Counted from the first letter of the stretch, positions 24,105 through 34,200 are shown. The stretch is 46,554 nt of DNA from Treponema sp. UBA4328 (GCA_002394465.1 DGTU01000003.1:1-46554), one strand, 5' to 3'. The notes: a model not told the origin generated them from the sequence alone. Numbers and translations are program-made.

Positions 24105-25801
24105 CAGAAGAACGTAACATCTCCTGAAGGAGCTCCCGTAACAGGGATTTCCTGATGTGTAGCCAGCTTGAGCTTCATGAGGACATCATTGAATGCAGCG
24201 TTTTTGATTTCCCAGCTTGAAACGGAATTCTGTCTGAACAGGGCTTCCCGTTTTACTTCAAATTCCTGCTCGCATGCTGAAAGAGTATCAATAAGACCTG
24301 TAAGCTGCTCAAAGAGGGACTGTATGTCATGGAGATCTTTATCAACGAGATTACAGTTTTCCTCGAAATCTGCAGGGAAAATCGTAAAGTTGTTTATAAT
24401 GCTTGCAATTCTTCCGCTGGTACTCTGAAGGGAATCAAAGAACTGATTTTTGCTTGTCCTGAGCGAATGCATTGCCGAATTGTCTTTTGCAAGGGAATCC
24501 GTAAAGGTTTTAAGAAGAATTGTAGTATCACGGATAAAAGCTTCAAGAAGAGTCTGCATTACATCAAGCGAAGCGTTTGCATCATTTATGAGGTTATCCA
24601 TATCAGTAACTGAATCACGGACAGAACTGATTGCTTCGTTCTTTGAAACTTCAATCTGCTGAAGGATCCTTACGTGATGCAGACGGCTCATTACAGGACG
24701 CAGGTTCTCGAATACTGCATACATTGTACGTGCCTTTTCAGTAATATTCTGACATATATGGAGAAGGTCTTTCTGAACGACCTGATAGGTTACGAACTCG
24801 TTGATCATTCCCTGGAAGATACCGATCAGACGGTCGAGGGTTGCAAGGATATTGTCAGAGCTTGAAATCTGTGTATCAAGGAATTTAACCTGGAAGTTAG
24901 TCTTCTGGGTCTGAAGAATGCTCATCGTATTGGTTACGTCATCCCAGTTTGTCTGGAATATTCCCATACTGCTTGTAAGGTCCTTATTTACTGATTCAAG
25001 AATCGACTTTGCAATAGTATAAAGTTCAATCTTGAACTGAATGTCATCAAGTTCCTGTTCAGCTGAAGCGAATGTCGACGGGCATTTTTCTGCATATTCA
25101 AGGGAATTGCCGACATGTTCAAGTGCCTGCCTTACAATATCCTGCAGCTGGAGGCATTCCATTGCCTTCTGAATGCGCGGATAAATCTTGCCGATATTTA
25201 CATCCATCTCAGAAAGAGGCGTATTAACCCTGTTTATGAGCGCAGATATATCGCTTGAGCCGGAAGTTCCGGTTGCCGAAAGTTTCTTCTGTGAATTAAG
25301 GATGTCTTCGAATATTTTTTTAAGGTCATTGATGTAGGAAAGAAGGTTTTTCTCTTCTTCAAGGAGTTTATCAGAAAAAAGGAACATGTCATTCGAAAGC
25401 CTCTGAAGGTTTTCAGTAATGCGGCTGAAAGCGTGCCCCTTTTCACCTGACTTAATGGAAATTACCATTGCATTAAGGGCAATAAGCTCCATCTGCTCGG
25501 AATTTTCCTTCATTCCGGCGATAAGTCTGTCGAGTTCCGAAAGCTCTTCGATTTTTTTGTTGAGCTGTTCAAAAAGCGGATTGTATTTGTCACCATATCC
25601 GGTAAAGAGCGTCTTTTCTTCCTGAATGGATTTTTCATTCAGATCTGCAATACCATTCATTTCCTGCTGAAGGATTTTCAGTGCAGTGGAACTTGAATCC
25701 TTTGCCATCAGCGTCGGGAATAACCGTGCAAGCGAAAGGAAACTGTCCTCAGAGACTGCACTTATGTTCTTTATCTTCGATGTGACTTCTGCTATATCCA
25801 T
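24104..25801 (-). CDS. Soluble coiled-coil protein with degenerate MCP-tip motif and CheZ-like D-x3-Q
   Basis: 565 residues, no signal peptide or membrane segment, mostly helical heptads. Residues ~107-128 (IALNAMVISIKSGEKGHAF) closely echo the chemoreceptor tip ([18 protein letters not shown]). Residues 215-225 (ECLQLQDIVRQ) place Asp221 and Gln225 with the same D-x3-Q spacing as the CheZ catalytic motif (DFQDLTGQ). The rest is long helices with no domain I recognise. It sits 18 nt after the ParA-like gene and is coupled to cheD. It may be a cytoplasmic receptor-like scaffold, a CheY phosphatase, or both; this is inference from motifs and context. Confidence 0.7.
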   Translation of the reverse strand: MDIAEVTSKIKNISAVSEDSFLSLARLFPTLMAKDSSSTALKILQQEMNGIADLNEKSIQEEKTLFTGYGDKYNPLFEQLNKKIEELSELDRLIAGMKENSEQMELIALNAMVISIKSGEKGHAFSRITENLQRLSNDMFLFSDKLLEEEKNLLSYINDLKKIFEDILNSQKKLSATGTSGSSDISALINRVNTPLSEMDVNIGKIYPRIQKAMECLQLQDIVRQALEHVGNSLEYAEKCPSTFASAEQELDDIQFKIELYTIAKSILESVNKDLTSSMGIFQTNWDDVTNTMSILQTQKTNFQVKFLDTQISSSDNILATLDRLIGIFQGMINEFVTYQVVQKDLLHICQNITEKARTMYAVFENLRPVMSRLHHVRILQQIEVSKNEAISSVRDSVTDMDNLINDANASLDVMQTLLEAFIRDTTILLKTFTDSLAKDNSAMHSLRTSKNQFFDSLQSTSGRIASIINNFTIFPADFEENCNLVDKDLHDIQSLFEQLTGLIDTLSACEQEFEVKREALFRQNSVSSWEIKNAAFNDVLMKLKLATHQEIPVTGAPSGDVTFF

Positions 25802-25819
25802 AAAAAAGCTCCTGTAAAC

Positions 25820-26800
25820 TTATTCACCACTTTCAAATTCATTGCCGAGGACTTCAAGGTCATCCTCATCTTCACTGTCAAAGACATTCAGTTCATTGTA
25901 CTGATATGTATGCTCAAGAATACGAGTGACAGCAGTTCCTACTCCCTGAACGAATTTGCAGTCAGGCGCCGTAACCGCCAGCGGAGACCGCAAGGCAACC
26001 GCATAACTTACGCCTTCATCCTTTGGAAGGAACCCGACAAAATCCATTTTTATGCCGAGTTTGTTCATTACAAGGGAACGCAGCCGCTTAGCCATTTCAA
26101 GGTCAGCAGCCGTCTGTCCCATATTCATGATTGCCTGAGGCCTGTATTTTTCAAGTTCAGCCCTTGCAGCCTTTCCCGTAGCCTTAAATTTTTTGCATAC
26201 CTTCGTTACCATTTCCAGGAACGACATTTCCGTCCCGGATGTACTGCCGGCAATATATTCATCAATCATTCTGCGTTCATCACTCTTTGCCTTAAACTGC
26301 CGCATGAAAAAACGGAAGGCAGCGGCTTTAAGGAATGAATATGCGTTCATGACGGATGTAAGCTCAGGTGTAGACACAAGAATTGAATTATATGTAAGGA
26401 GATAAAAATCCAGCGTATTGTACGTGGTTCCTGCTCCGAGATCCATTATTACGTAATCTGCATCAAGTGAATTAAGACCTTTTATGATTTTGCGCTTGGT
26501 TCCCTGGTTGATGTTTGCAGTTCCAGGATAAAGGCAGTCACCGGCAATAAACTTTAAGTTCGGTTCAAAGGTGTCCTGCAGCAGTTCCGAAATGTCAGCT
26601 GTCTGCTTATATATGAAATTTCCAAGGCCTGCATGATTGTTCTTAAGCCCGAGCAGGGTGTGAAGATTCGCACCGCCCAGATCAAAATCTGCGAGAACAA
26701 CTTTTTTTGACTGTCTGGCAAGCAGGATTGCGAGGTTAACGGAAATGGAACTCTTACCGACACCGCCCTTGCCGCTCGCTATAGGAAGCAGGTTAACCAT
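25820..26800 (-). CDS. MinD/ParA-family ATPase (FlhG/ParC-like)
   Basis: 326 residues. Deviant Walker A KGGVGKSS at ~10-17, Walker A' ADFDLGGANLH, and Walker B-like VIMDLGAGT with STPELTSVMNAYSFLK, as in MinD/FlhG. The C-terminus ends in an acidic tail (DSEDEDDLEVLGNEF). FlhG sets flagellar number; ParC-type relatives position chemosensory arrays. Because it is first in an operon with the MCP-like coiled-coil protein and cheD, I favour a role in placing the array, but FlhG is not excluded. The ATG is only 9 nt after a TATAAT -10 box. Confidence 0.85.
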   Translation of the reverse strand: MVNLLPIASGKGGVGKSSISVNLAILLARQSKKVVLADFDLGGANLHTLLGLKNNHAGLGNFIYKQTADISELLQDTFEPNLKFIAGDCLYPGTANINQGTKRKIIKGLNSLDADYVIMDLGAGTTYNTLDFYLLTYNSILVSTPELTSVMNAYSFLKAAAFRFFMRQFKAKSDERRMIDEYIAGSTSGTEMSFLEMVTKVCKKFKATGKAARAELEKYRPQAIMNMGQTAADLEMAKRLRSLVMNKLGIKMDFVGFLPKDEGVSYAVALRSPLAVTAPDCKFVQGVGTAVTRILEHTYQYNELNVFDSEDEDDLEVLGNEFESGE

Positions 26801-26809
26801 ATCATTTCA

Positions 26810-26859
26810 ATTATAATGTAATCTGCGGAATTTACAATAAATTTAGAAATCGTTATGCT
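26810..26859. promoter_or_regulatory. Overlapping divergent promoters for the ParA-like operon and the TPR lipoprotein
   Basis: Plus: TTTACA (26831-26836), 17 bp, TATGCT (26854-26859), 7 nt, ATG 26867. Minus: TTGTAA (26837-26832), 16 bp, TATAAT (26815-26810), 9 nt, ATG 26800. The two -35 boxes are opposite strands of one 7-bp block with the same one-base offset as at pyrF/NlpC. Both messages would be leaderless or have leaders of 0-3 nt. Confidence 0.6.
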
Positions 26860-26866
26860 TATTTAT

Positions 26867-27499
26867 ATGAACAATTTATCCAGACTCTTTTTAATCCTGA
26901 CGACAGTTTTTTCTTTTACGGCAGTTTCATGTACAAAACCCGGTGACATTCAGGTTTCCCAGGCCGGAGAAGCATTCTATTCAAGGAATTTTCCGAAAAC
27001 AATCGAACTTCTGGACGAAGCGCTTGAACGGGGAACATCATATTCAGACAGTTATATTTACGTAATGAAATCAAAGGCATATCTTGCCCAGTCAGACTAT
27101 CTCAACGGAGCAGCAAGCCTTGAACTTGCAATGGCAGAACGTCCGGATTACCGCGAACTCATATCCCTAGGAATGTGCTACATGGTTCTCAAGGACTACG
27201 ACAATGCCGAAAAGTCTTACAGACGCGCCCTTGAACTCAACACAAAAAGCGGAGAAGCCTACGCAAGCCTCGGAGCACTCTACATAGACAAAAATGAACC
27301 GGCAAAAGCCCTCGAAAACCTCCTGCTCGCAGCAGAAAAAGCCCCTACCCTTTCGATAATCCACGCAAACCTCGCCGTAGCATACGCCATGAACGGAGAC
27401 AGTACGAATGCCCTGGCAGAACTGGACAAGGCAGAAGAGCTTCAGTGCCCGAACCTCGATGAATTCCGCCTTCGTGTAACGGAGTACAGTTCAAGGTAA
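26867..27499 (+). CDS. TPR-repeat lipoprotein
   Basis: 210 residues. Lipoprotein signal with lipobox TAVSC. At least four tetratricopeptide repeats follow; the clearest is YDNAEKSYRRALELNTKSGEAYASLGALY, then PAKALENLLLAAEKAPTLSIIHANLAVAY. TPRs are protein-binding helices, and in the envelope they often organise secretion or barrel assembly. The ATG at 26867 is used; an in-frame ATG at 26855 lies inside the -10 box and would not be transcribed. It is divergent from the ParA-like gene. The partner is unknown. Confidence 0.85.
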   Translation: MNNLSRLFLILTTVFSFTAVSCTKPGDIQVSQAGEAFYSRNFPKTIELLDEALERGTSYSDSYIYVMKSKAYLAQSDYLNGAASLELAMAERPDYRELISLGMCYMVLKDYDNAEKSYRRALELNTKSGEAYASLGALYIDKNEPAKALENLLLAAEKAPTLSIIHANLAVAYAMNGDSTNALAELDKAEELQCPNLDEFRLRVTEYSSR

Positions 27500-27566
27500 A
27501 CACCCCGGGATATTATGATAATTTAGATTAAGAATTCATAACAAAGAGAAACAGGAAAATATAGCG

Positions 27567-27618
27567 TTGACAGGTTACCGAATGTTCGGTATTATAATGT
27601 TACCGTATGTTCGGTAAC
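27567..27618 (+). promoter_or_regulatory. Efflux-operon promoter with two TetR-type operators
   Basis: Consensus TTGACA (27567-27572), a 17-bp spacer and TATTAT (27590-27595). Operator 1, TTACCGAATGTTCGGTA (27575-27591), fills the spacer; operator 2, TTACCGTATGTTCGGTA (27600-27616), covers the transcription start and extends to a perfect 7+7 palindrome at 27599-27618. The 17-mers differ at one base and start 25 bp apart. A protein bound here would block polymerase, so the operon is probably autorepressed. Confidence 0.85.
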
Positions 27619-27624
27619 ATTGTC

Positions 27625-28902
27625 ATGACACGAAACGATTCATCCAAAACAACAAAGGAACTCATTCTCGACGCCGCTTTTTCTTTTCTTGAAAAGCCAA
27701 GATTTACCCTTTTTTCAATGAGTGAACTGGCAGCAAAAGTAGGCATTTCAAAACCGGCAATTTACCGTCATTTTAAAGACAAGGATGCCGTTCTTGACGC
27801 GATGGAAAATCATGTCATTGATAATATTGCAGTCTACCTGGGAAACCTGAATTCAAAAGACGGCCTTATCGTAAAAAAACCTCTCGCAGACCTGATTGAT
27901 TATTTTGTTAAGACTCCGAATCACATCAACTATCTTATTGCCCAGATGTCTTCCTCGCCGAATTACGAAAAACACATGTTCGAAAAAATCAGTGAACATA
28001 ACATTTCTCTGTCCGGCGGCAATGGCAGCAAATCCTATCTCGAACAGTTTACCTCAGATACACGCAAATTCTCCGAGCATGTCTTCTGCGGAATGTCGAT
28101 TTTTTATTTTACCAAGCTGCAGGAACGCTTTGTAAAACTCGGAAAAATTCCTTCAATTCCTGAAAACTACGGTGACAAAATCGTTTCCATCATTCTCGAA
28201 GGTCTTGAAGGAACTACAGGGAAAGGGGATGTGTTTCATCCGCAGACAGTGACTGAAGAACGCTTTAATGCCCTTGCAAAACTCTGCATCATCGATGAAA
28301 AGACATTCCCTGAGGAAAACCGCCTGTTCAGGGCACTTGCAAACGTAATAGAAAAGTATAAAATGCCCGGCGTTACGGTCGAACGCATTGCAGCTGAACT
28401 TGGAATGGCAAAAAGTTCCCTCTATGAATATTTTGACAACAAAAACCAGATGATAAAGCAGCTTATTAACAGGGAGCTTTCGCTGCTTCAGACAATCATA
28501 AACGAAAACACATCAGAAGCAGCTAACCTTACTGAGTATGTCATTATACTCATGCTCTCTGAACTTGAATATTTTAAGAACCGCCCTTCAATCATTCCGA
28601 TCTGCGGGTGGCTCCTGATGGGAAACGACGGTTCATTTGAGACAGAAAAGCCTGAAAACTGTGACGAGTTTGAAACTTCCTGGATTAAAAAACTTCCGGC
28701 ACAGGTCTATTCACCGGATCTCGGGTTTGCATATCCGTCTCAGATAATCACGACCTGGGCAGCCATACTTCCGGTTGCATTCCTTGTCGAATCCAAGGGC
28801 AAAAACTTTTCAGATGAGAAATTCTTTGACGGTTTCAGGCAGATGATCAGTTTCGTTCTGCATGGAATAAATAATGTAAAAGATGGAGGAACACATATAT
28901 GA
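27625..28902 (+). CDS. Double TetR-family regulator (two complete TetR units in one chain)
   Basis: 425 residues, about twice the usual ~200. Unit 1 has a helix-turn-helix at ~30-50 (FSMSELAAKVGISKPAIYRHF) with the following KDKDAVLDAM helix; unit 2 repeats this at ~250-270 (VTVERIAAELGMAKSSLYEYF, DNKNQMIKQL). Each is followed by ~140 residues of helical ligand-domain-like sequence; the two units are only distantly alike. The start at 27625 is preferred; an in-frame ATG at 27607 lies within operator 2, near the transcription start. It overlaps the channel gene as ATGA, so it is the first gene of the efflux operon and likely represses it until a substrate binds. Confidence 0.88.
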   Translation: MTRNDSSKTTKELILDAAFSFLEKPRFTLFSMSELAAKVGISKPAIYRHFKDKDAVLDAMENHVIDNIAVYLGNLNSKDGLIVKKPLADLIDYFVKTPNHINYLIAQMSSSPNYEKHMFEKISEHNISLSGGNGSKSYLEQFTSDTRKFSEHVFCGMSIFYFTKLQERFVKLGKIPSIPENYGDKIVSIILEGLEGTTGKGDVFHPQTVTEERFNALAKLCIIDEKTFPEENRLFRALANVIEKYKMPGVTVERIAAELGMAKSSLYEYFDNKNQMIKQLINRELSLLQTIINENTSEAANLTEYVIILMLSELEYFKNRPSIIPICGWLLMGNDGSFETEKPENCDEFETSWIKKLPAQVYSPDLGFAYPSQIITTWAAILPVAFLVESKGKNFSDEKFFDGFRQMISFVLHGINNVKDGGTHI

Positions 28903-30314
28903 AAAAAACAATCAGAACTGCCGCGGGATTAATCCTGCTCAGTTTTGCAGCAGCTTCAGGATTTGCACAGACAGAAAATCCGGCATCTCCGGCTGAGGCA
29001 AAAACCGAAACGGTAAAGCTTACCCTTGATGATGCAGTAAACTATGCACTCAAAAACAGCCGCGCCCTCAAAAGCAGCGACATCGACCTTGAAATAAAGG
29101 AACGTGCCTCAAAATACTCATGGAACGTATTCCTGCCTTCAGTACAGGCAACAGGAACGATGAGCCGCAAGAACGAGTATTCTCCAAGTACGGCTGCAAT
29201 TATTCAAAGCGCAGTTTCAGGTGGTACTATTGCAGTCCCGACAGACTTTGAAGATGAAGAATCACGCTGGTCTGTAGTCGGCGGAGTTTCGGTAGGACTT
29301 AACCTTTCCCTCGCATACATTCAGCAGATCCGCGCTTCGAAGGCAAGCTATGAAGCAGGCCTTATTACCTGGGAACAGAACAGCAACGAAACAATCGTAA
29401 ACATCAAAAAGCTTTTCTACGGAATCCTCGTTCAGCAGGAAAACTTAAAGATTCAGAAAACTTCCCTTGAAAACGCACGCCAGCGCTACTTCCAGGCTGA
29501 TACAAACTTCAAGAACGGACTTGTTCCAAAGATTCAGATGCTCCAGGCACAGGTAAGCTACGAAAATACCAAGCCGACTGTTGAAGATGCAGAACGTTCC
29601 TTCAGCCAGCAGCTGGATACCTTTGCATTCCTTCTCGGCATGCCGGTCGGAACAGACATTGAACTTGAAGGTTCCATTGAACCGTCATATATCAAGGCAG
29701 ATGCAGGTGAACTCCTGGCTAAGTACGGCCCGGAAAGCCTCGACATCAAGTCAATGCAGAAGAACATCGACATGATGAAACTCCAGCTTTCTGCCCTCAA
29801 TCTCGCAAGCTACACTCCTGCACTTGCCCTCAACTATGCATGGCAGCCGGTTTACACAGACAAGGCTTTCGGTTTCATGGGTGACATCGGAAGCGACGAC
29901 AAATGGTTTGATAACGGAACGTTCAGCCTTACGCTCGCATGGAACCTTACAAACATGCTTCCTTTCAGTGCAAACAGACAGCAGGCAGCAGACCTGAAGG
30001 CAAACATCGCAAAGCTTGAAATTACGATGGAAACCCTTAAGGAAAACCAGAAAATGCAGGTTAAAAAGGCAGTCGACACGCTCAATGCAGCAAAAGAACA
30101 GATTGATTCAATGGGCCGCACCGTAATTGTAGCTCAGGAAGCATACGACATGTCTGCACGCTCATACCGCAACGGAACCACGGAACTTCTTGACCTGCGT
30201 GATGCAGAAAGTTCACTTAATCAGGCTAAACTCGGACTCCTCAGCAAGAAAATGGCTTACATTTCTGCCCTGATGGATCTGGAAACAATATTAAACACGA
30301 AACTGACAAACTAG
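28899..30314 (+). CDS. TolC-family outer-membrane efflux channel
   Basis: 471 residues. A signal peptide (ending SGFA-Q) and two repeats of the outer-membrane-factor pattern: VKLTLDDAVNYALKNSRALKSS near the N-terminus and long helices such as EAYDMSARSYRNGTTELLDLRDAESSLNQAK near the C-terminus. TolC-like trimers form the exit duct of tripartite pumps. GGAGG precedes the ATG. It overlaps the regulator by 4 nt and is followed 19 nt later by the adaptor. Confidence 0.93.
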   Translation: MKKTIRTAAGLILLSFAAASGFAQTENPASPAEAKTETVKLTLDDAVNYALKNSRALKSSDIDLEIKERASKYSWNVFLPSVQATGTMSRKNEYSPSTAAIIQSAVSGGTIAVPTDFEDEESRWSVVGGVSVGLNLSLAYIQQIRASKASYEAGLITWEQNSNETIVNIKKLFYGILVQQENLKIQKTSLENARQRYFQADTNFKNGLVPKIQMLQAQVSYENTKPTVEDAERSFSQQLDTFAFLLGMPVGTDIELEGSIEPSYIKADAGELLAKYGPESLDIKSMQKNIDMMKLQLSALNLASYTPALALNYAWQPVYTDKAFGFMGDIGSDDKWFDNGTFSLTLAWNLTNMLPFSANRQQAADLKANIAKLEITMETLKENQKMQVKKAVDTLNAAKEQIDSMGRTVIVAQEAYDMSARSYRNGTTELLDLRDAESSLNQAKLGLLSKKMAYISALMDLETILNTKLTN

Positions 30315-30333
30315 ACAGGAGGAAAGATAAAAA

Positions 30334-31260
30334 ATGAAAAAAACAGCAAAATCAGCACTTACAATCGCTTCGGTAATGACGCTTCTGATGCTTTCAGGCT
30401 GCGGCAAACCGGCAGCAAAAGATGCAGAGGCAGAATCTGATCCGCTCTATGCAGTAACAACTTACAAGACTGTTGCAGGAAACTTTGATGACTACCTCGA
30501 ATTCGGCGGCGACGTTGCTTCAGTAAATGAAGTTATGGTTCTCCCGGATCAGGCTGGAAAAGTTACGAACATTCTCGTAAAAGTCGGCGACCTCGTCAAA
30601 AAGGACCAGACAATCGCTTACATCAACCCGCAGAGAGTCGGTGTTGTATACAATGATAACCCTGTAAAGGCACCTATCGCAGGAAGAATTACTTCCCTCC
30701 CTGTCACAATCGGTTCAACTGTTTCACAGGCTTCTTCAGTTGCAAAGGTTGCCCGCACTGATGAGCTTGAAATCAGGATTTCAATTGCAGAACGTTTCGT
30801 AAGCCGCATCCACGAAAAGCAGTCGGCTACAATCACCCTCGATTCATATCCTGGAGTTGAGTTTAAGGCTGTGGTTTCAGAAATCAGTCCTGTAATCGAT
30901 GTTTCTACAAGAACAATGGCAGCAAAACTCAAGCTCGATCCTCCTGATCCAAGGGTAAAAGTCGGCATGTACGCAAGGGTCAAACTCGTTACAAAAACAG
31001 CAAAAAACGCAATCGTAGTAAACAATTCAACAATCGTTCACCGCGACGGAAAACCATACCTCTTTGTTGTCGACAAGCATGCTACTGAAACTGAACCGGC
31101 AACCGTAAGGCTTCAGCCTGTAACGGAAGGAATTTCAGTTGATGCAAAAACAGAAATCACTGAAGGCCTTAACGTCGGCGATGAAATCGTAGTAAAGGGA
31201 CAGACCTTGCTTAATGACGGAACAAAAATAAATATAATCAGCACGGTTGATTCACTGTAA
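30334..31260 (+). CDS. RND efflux periplasmic adaptor lipoprotein
   Basis: 308 residues. Lipobox LMLSGC. Membrane-fusion-protein order: first lipoyl half (VMVLPDQAGKVTNILVKVGDLVKKDQ), a short hairpin, second lipoyl half (VKAPIAGRITSLPVTIGSTV), then a beta-barrel domain with RTMAAKLKLDPPDPRVKVGMYARV. It is short because the alpha-hairpin between the lipoyl halves is nearly absent. It links the pump to the channel. AGGAGG lies 11 nt before the ATG and the RND gene follows 13 nt downstream. Confidence 0.93.
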   Translation: MKKTAKSALTIASVMTLLMLSGCGKPAAKDAEAESDPLYAVTTYKTVAGNFDDYLEFGGDVASVNEVMVLPDQAGKVTNILVKVGDLVKKDQTIAYINPQRVGVVYNDNPVKAPIAGRITSLPVTIGSTVSQASSVAKVARTDELEIRISIAERFVSRIHEKQSATITLDSYPGVEFKAVVSEISPVIDVSTRTMAAKLKLDPPDPRVKVGMYARVKLVTKTAKNAIVVNNSTIVHRDGKPYLFVVDKHATETEPATVRLQPVTEGISVDAKTEITEGLNVGDEIVVKGQTLLNDGTKINIISTVDSL

Positions 31261-31273
31261 TCAGGGGTAACAA

Positions 31274-34200
31274 ATGACAATTTCAGAGAGATGCGTAAAT
31301 AAACCTACAACCACTCTTCTCGTATTCCTCACGGCCATCATCCTCGGTATTTTCTGTACGTTCAATCTGCCGGTAGACATGTATCCTGACATGGATCTGC
31401 CGTACATGATCGTATACACGACATACAAGGGTGCCGGTCCTGAAGAAGTCGAACAGAGCCTTACACGAACAATGGAAAGTTCACTTTCCGGACTTTCTGG
31501 TCTCAAGAAGATGCAGTCACGCTCTATGTCCGGCATGAGCCTTATCATTCTGGAGATGAACTACGGAACGAACATGGATTCTTCCGTAAATGAAATCCGT
31601 GACAAAATTGATATCGTACGAAGTTATCTTCCGACAGATGCAAGTTCACCTATTACAATCAAGATGGATCCATCGATGATGCCTATCATGATGCTTTCCA
31701 TCCGCGGAAACAGAACTCCTGAGGAACTCCGCAAATATGCCGAAGACGTAATCCAGCCGCGCCTCGAACAGCTCGACGGTGTTGCTTCTGCTACAGTATC
31801 GGGCGGACGCGAACGTTCAATCAACGTAGACATTCCGCGCGACCGTCTCGAAGCATACGGACTTTCAATTTCAAGCGTCGCACAGATGATCGGAGCCCAG
31901 AACGTACAGAGTTCAGGCGGTACCATTGCCGACGGTGATACAAACTATACAATCAAGACGTCAGGAAAATACGAAAGCCTCAGCGATCTCCGCAATACAG
32001 TAATTTCCTATAAGGCCAGCAGCGACTATCAGCTCAAGACAATCAGGCTTGGAGACATTGCAGACGTTTATGACGGATACAAGACAGAAAGCACCCTTGC
32101 CTTCCTCGACGGAGCTCCCTGTGTAATTCTCATGATTCAGAAACAGTCAGGCAAAAACTCCGTTACTGCAGCAAAAAACATCCGCAAGGCAATTCCTTCA
32201 ATCAGGGAAAACCTCCCGAATGACGTTGAAGTTCTCGAAACAATGAACACGACCGACATCATCGAACAGACGATTTCAGAAGTCGTAAGTTCAGTTGTTA
32301 TGGGTGCCCTTCTTGCAATTGCCGTTCTTCTCGTATTCCCCCGTTCTATCAAGAGTACGATTATCGTCGGACTTGCAATTCCAATTTCAGTATTCATCAC
32401 GCTCATGCTCATGTATTTCCGCGGACTTACAATCAACATGATTTCGATGGCAGGACTTCTTCTTGGTATCGGTATGCTTGTAGATAACTCAATCGTAGTC
32501 CTCGAAAACATTTATTCCTATGTCCAGCGCGATGCAAAGCCGAAGGTTGCTTCAATCCTCGGTTCTCACGAAATGGTTTCTTCAATCACAGGTTCTACGC
32601 TGACTTCAGTATGTATCTTCCTTCCTATGCTTCTGTTCAAAAAACAGCTCGGCGTAATGGGACAGATGTTCAATGATCTTGCATACACAATCATTTTCTC
32701 ACTTCTCTGCTCACTTCTGGTTGCAATGTGTCTTGTACCTGTACTCACTTCAAAATACCTCCAGCTCAAAAAAGTCGTTTCAAACTCACACGGAACCGGC
32801 TTCAGGTATTCGCTGAACAGGGCTTACAACCATTTCTTCGAAAAACTCGATACAAAATATGCAAAGGGCGTAAGTTTCGTACTTCACCACCGCAAGCTCT
32901 TCCTTCTCATTCTTGTTATCACATTCTTTGTTTCAATTTTCGCAGTCAAGATTGTAGGTTTCGTCTTCATGCCGGAATCTGCTTCAAACACAATTAAAAT
33001 TGAAATGACGCTTCCTCAGGGAACAAAACTCGACGTTACCCAGGATACGCTTACCCAGCTTCAGGAAATGTCAATCCGCGACCTCAAGGGTGTCAAATAC
33101 TATTCAATGACAGTCGGCGGAACAAGCATGTTTGCAGCAAGTTCGGCAACAAATACCGGCTCAATTACCTATACCCTCTATCCGCCGAGCGAACGTGAAC
33201 CGGGCTTTGATAACGAAAAATCTGCAAAGGAAAAGCTCCGCAGATACTTCAACATGTTCCCGGGAGCAAGCATTGCGTTCGGACAGAACATGAACAGTGC
33301 AAGTTCAGGAGCTGACGTTTCTGTTGACATCAAGAGTGATGACCTTAACCTCGTACGTACAACTGCAAAACAGGTAGAAACCCTTCTCAAGGAACAGGCC
33401 GGCGAATTTGTTACGGAAGTTGATTCAGACCAGGAAGAAGGTCTTCCGGAAGCAGTAATCACCGTAAACCGCTCAAAAATGTATGAATTCGGCCTCAACA
33501 TTTACTCAGTCGGCGCAGAAATCCAGGGAGCAATCAACGGAACGACTGCCAGCCGCTTTACTCAGAACGGCGATGACATTGACGTAATCGTACGCCTCGC
33601 AGAAAAAGACAAGACAAAGCTTGCTGACCTTGATTCAATCTCAGTAATCAGCCCGAGCACGAATGCAAGGATTCCTCTTTCAAGCTTCGCAGAATACAAG
33701 GAATCAACTGCTCCTGTAACAATCTACCGCGAAAACCAGTCGCGCGTAATTCACGTTACGGCAAAAAAAGTTGACGGCAAGTCCCTCGACGTAATCAATG
33801 CCGGCGTCAAGAAACTCATTGACGACAACATCCCGAGCGACGAATCCGTATCGATTCAGCTCAGCGGTGGCTTTGAGGACATGAAGGAAGCTGCCCTTAA
33901 CTTCGGTCTCATCATCCTCATGGCAGCACTTCTCGTATTTGTAGTCATGGCTTCGCAGTTTGAATCGCTTCTCGATCCGTTCATCGTCATCCTTACGATT
34001 CCGCTGTCATTCATCGGTGTAATGATCATCTACCTCATCACATGGCACCAGCTCAACGTCATTACAATCATGGGTATGCTCGTTCTTGTCGGAACCATCG
34101 TAAACAACGGTATCGTTCTCGTAGACTACACGAACCTTCTGCGCAAACGCGGACTTGAACTTGAAGAAGCCTGTATCGAAGCAGCAAGAAACCGTCTGCG

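Noticed and set aside
26855..26857. Upstream ATG for the TPR lipoprotein
   Set aside because: It lies inside the TATGCT -10 box, so it would not be transcribed.
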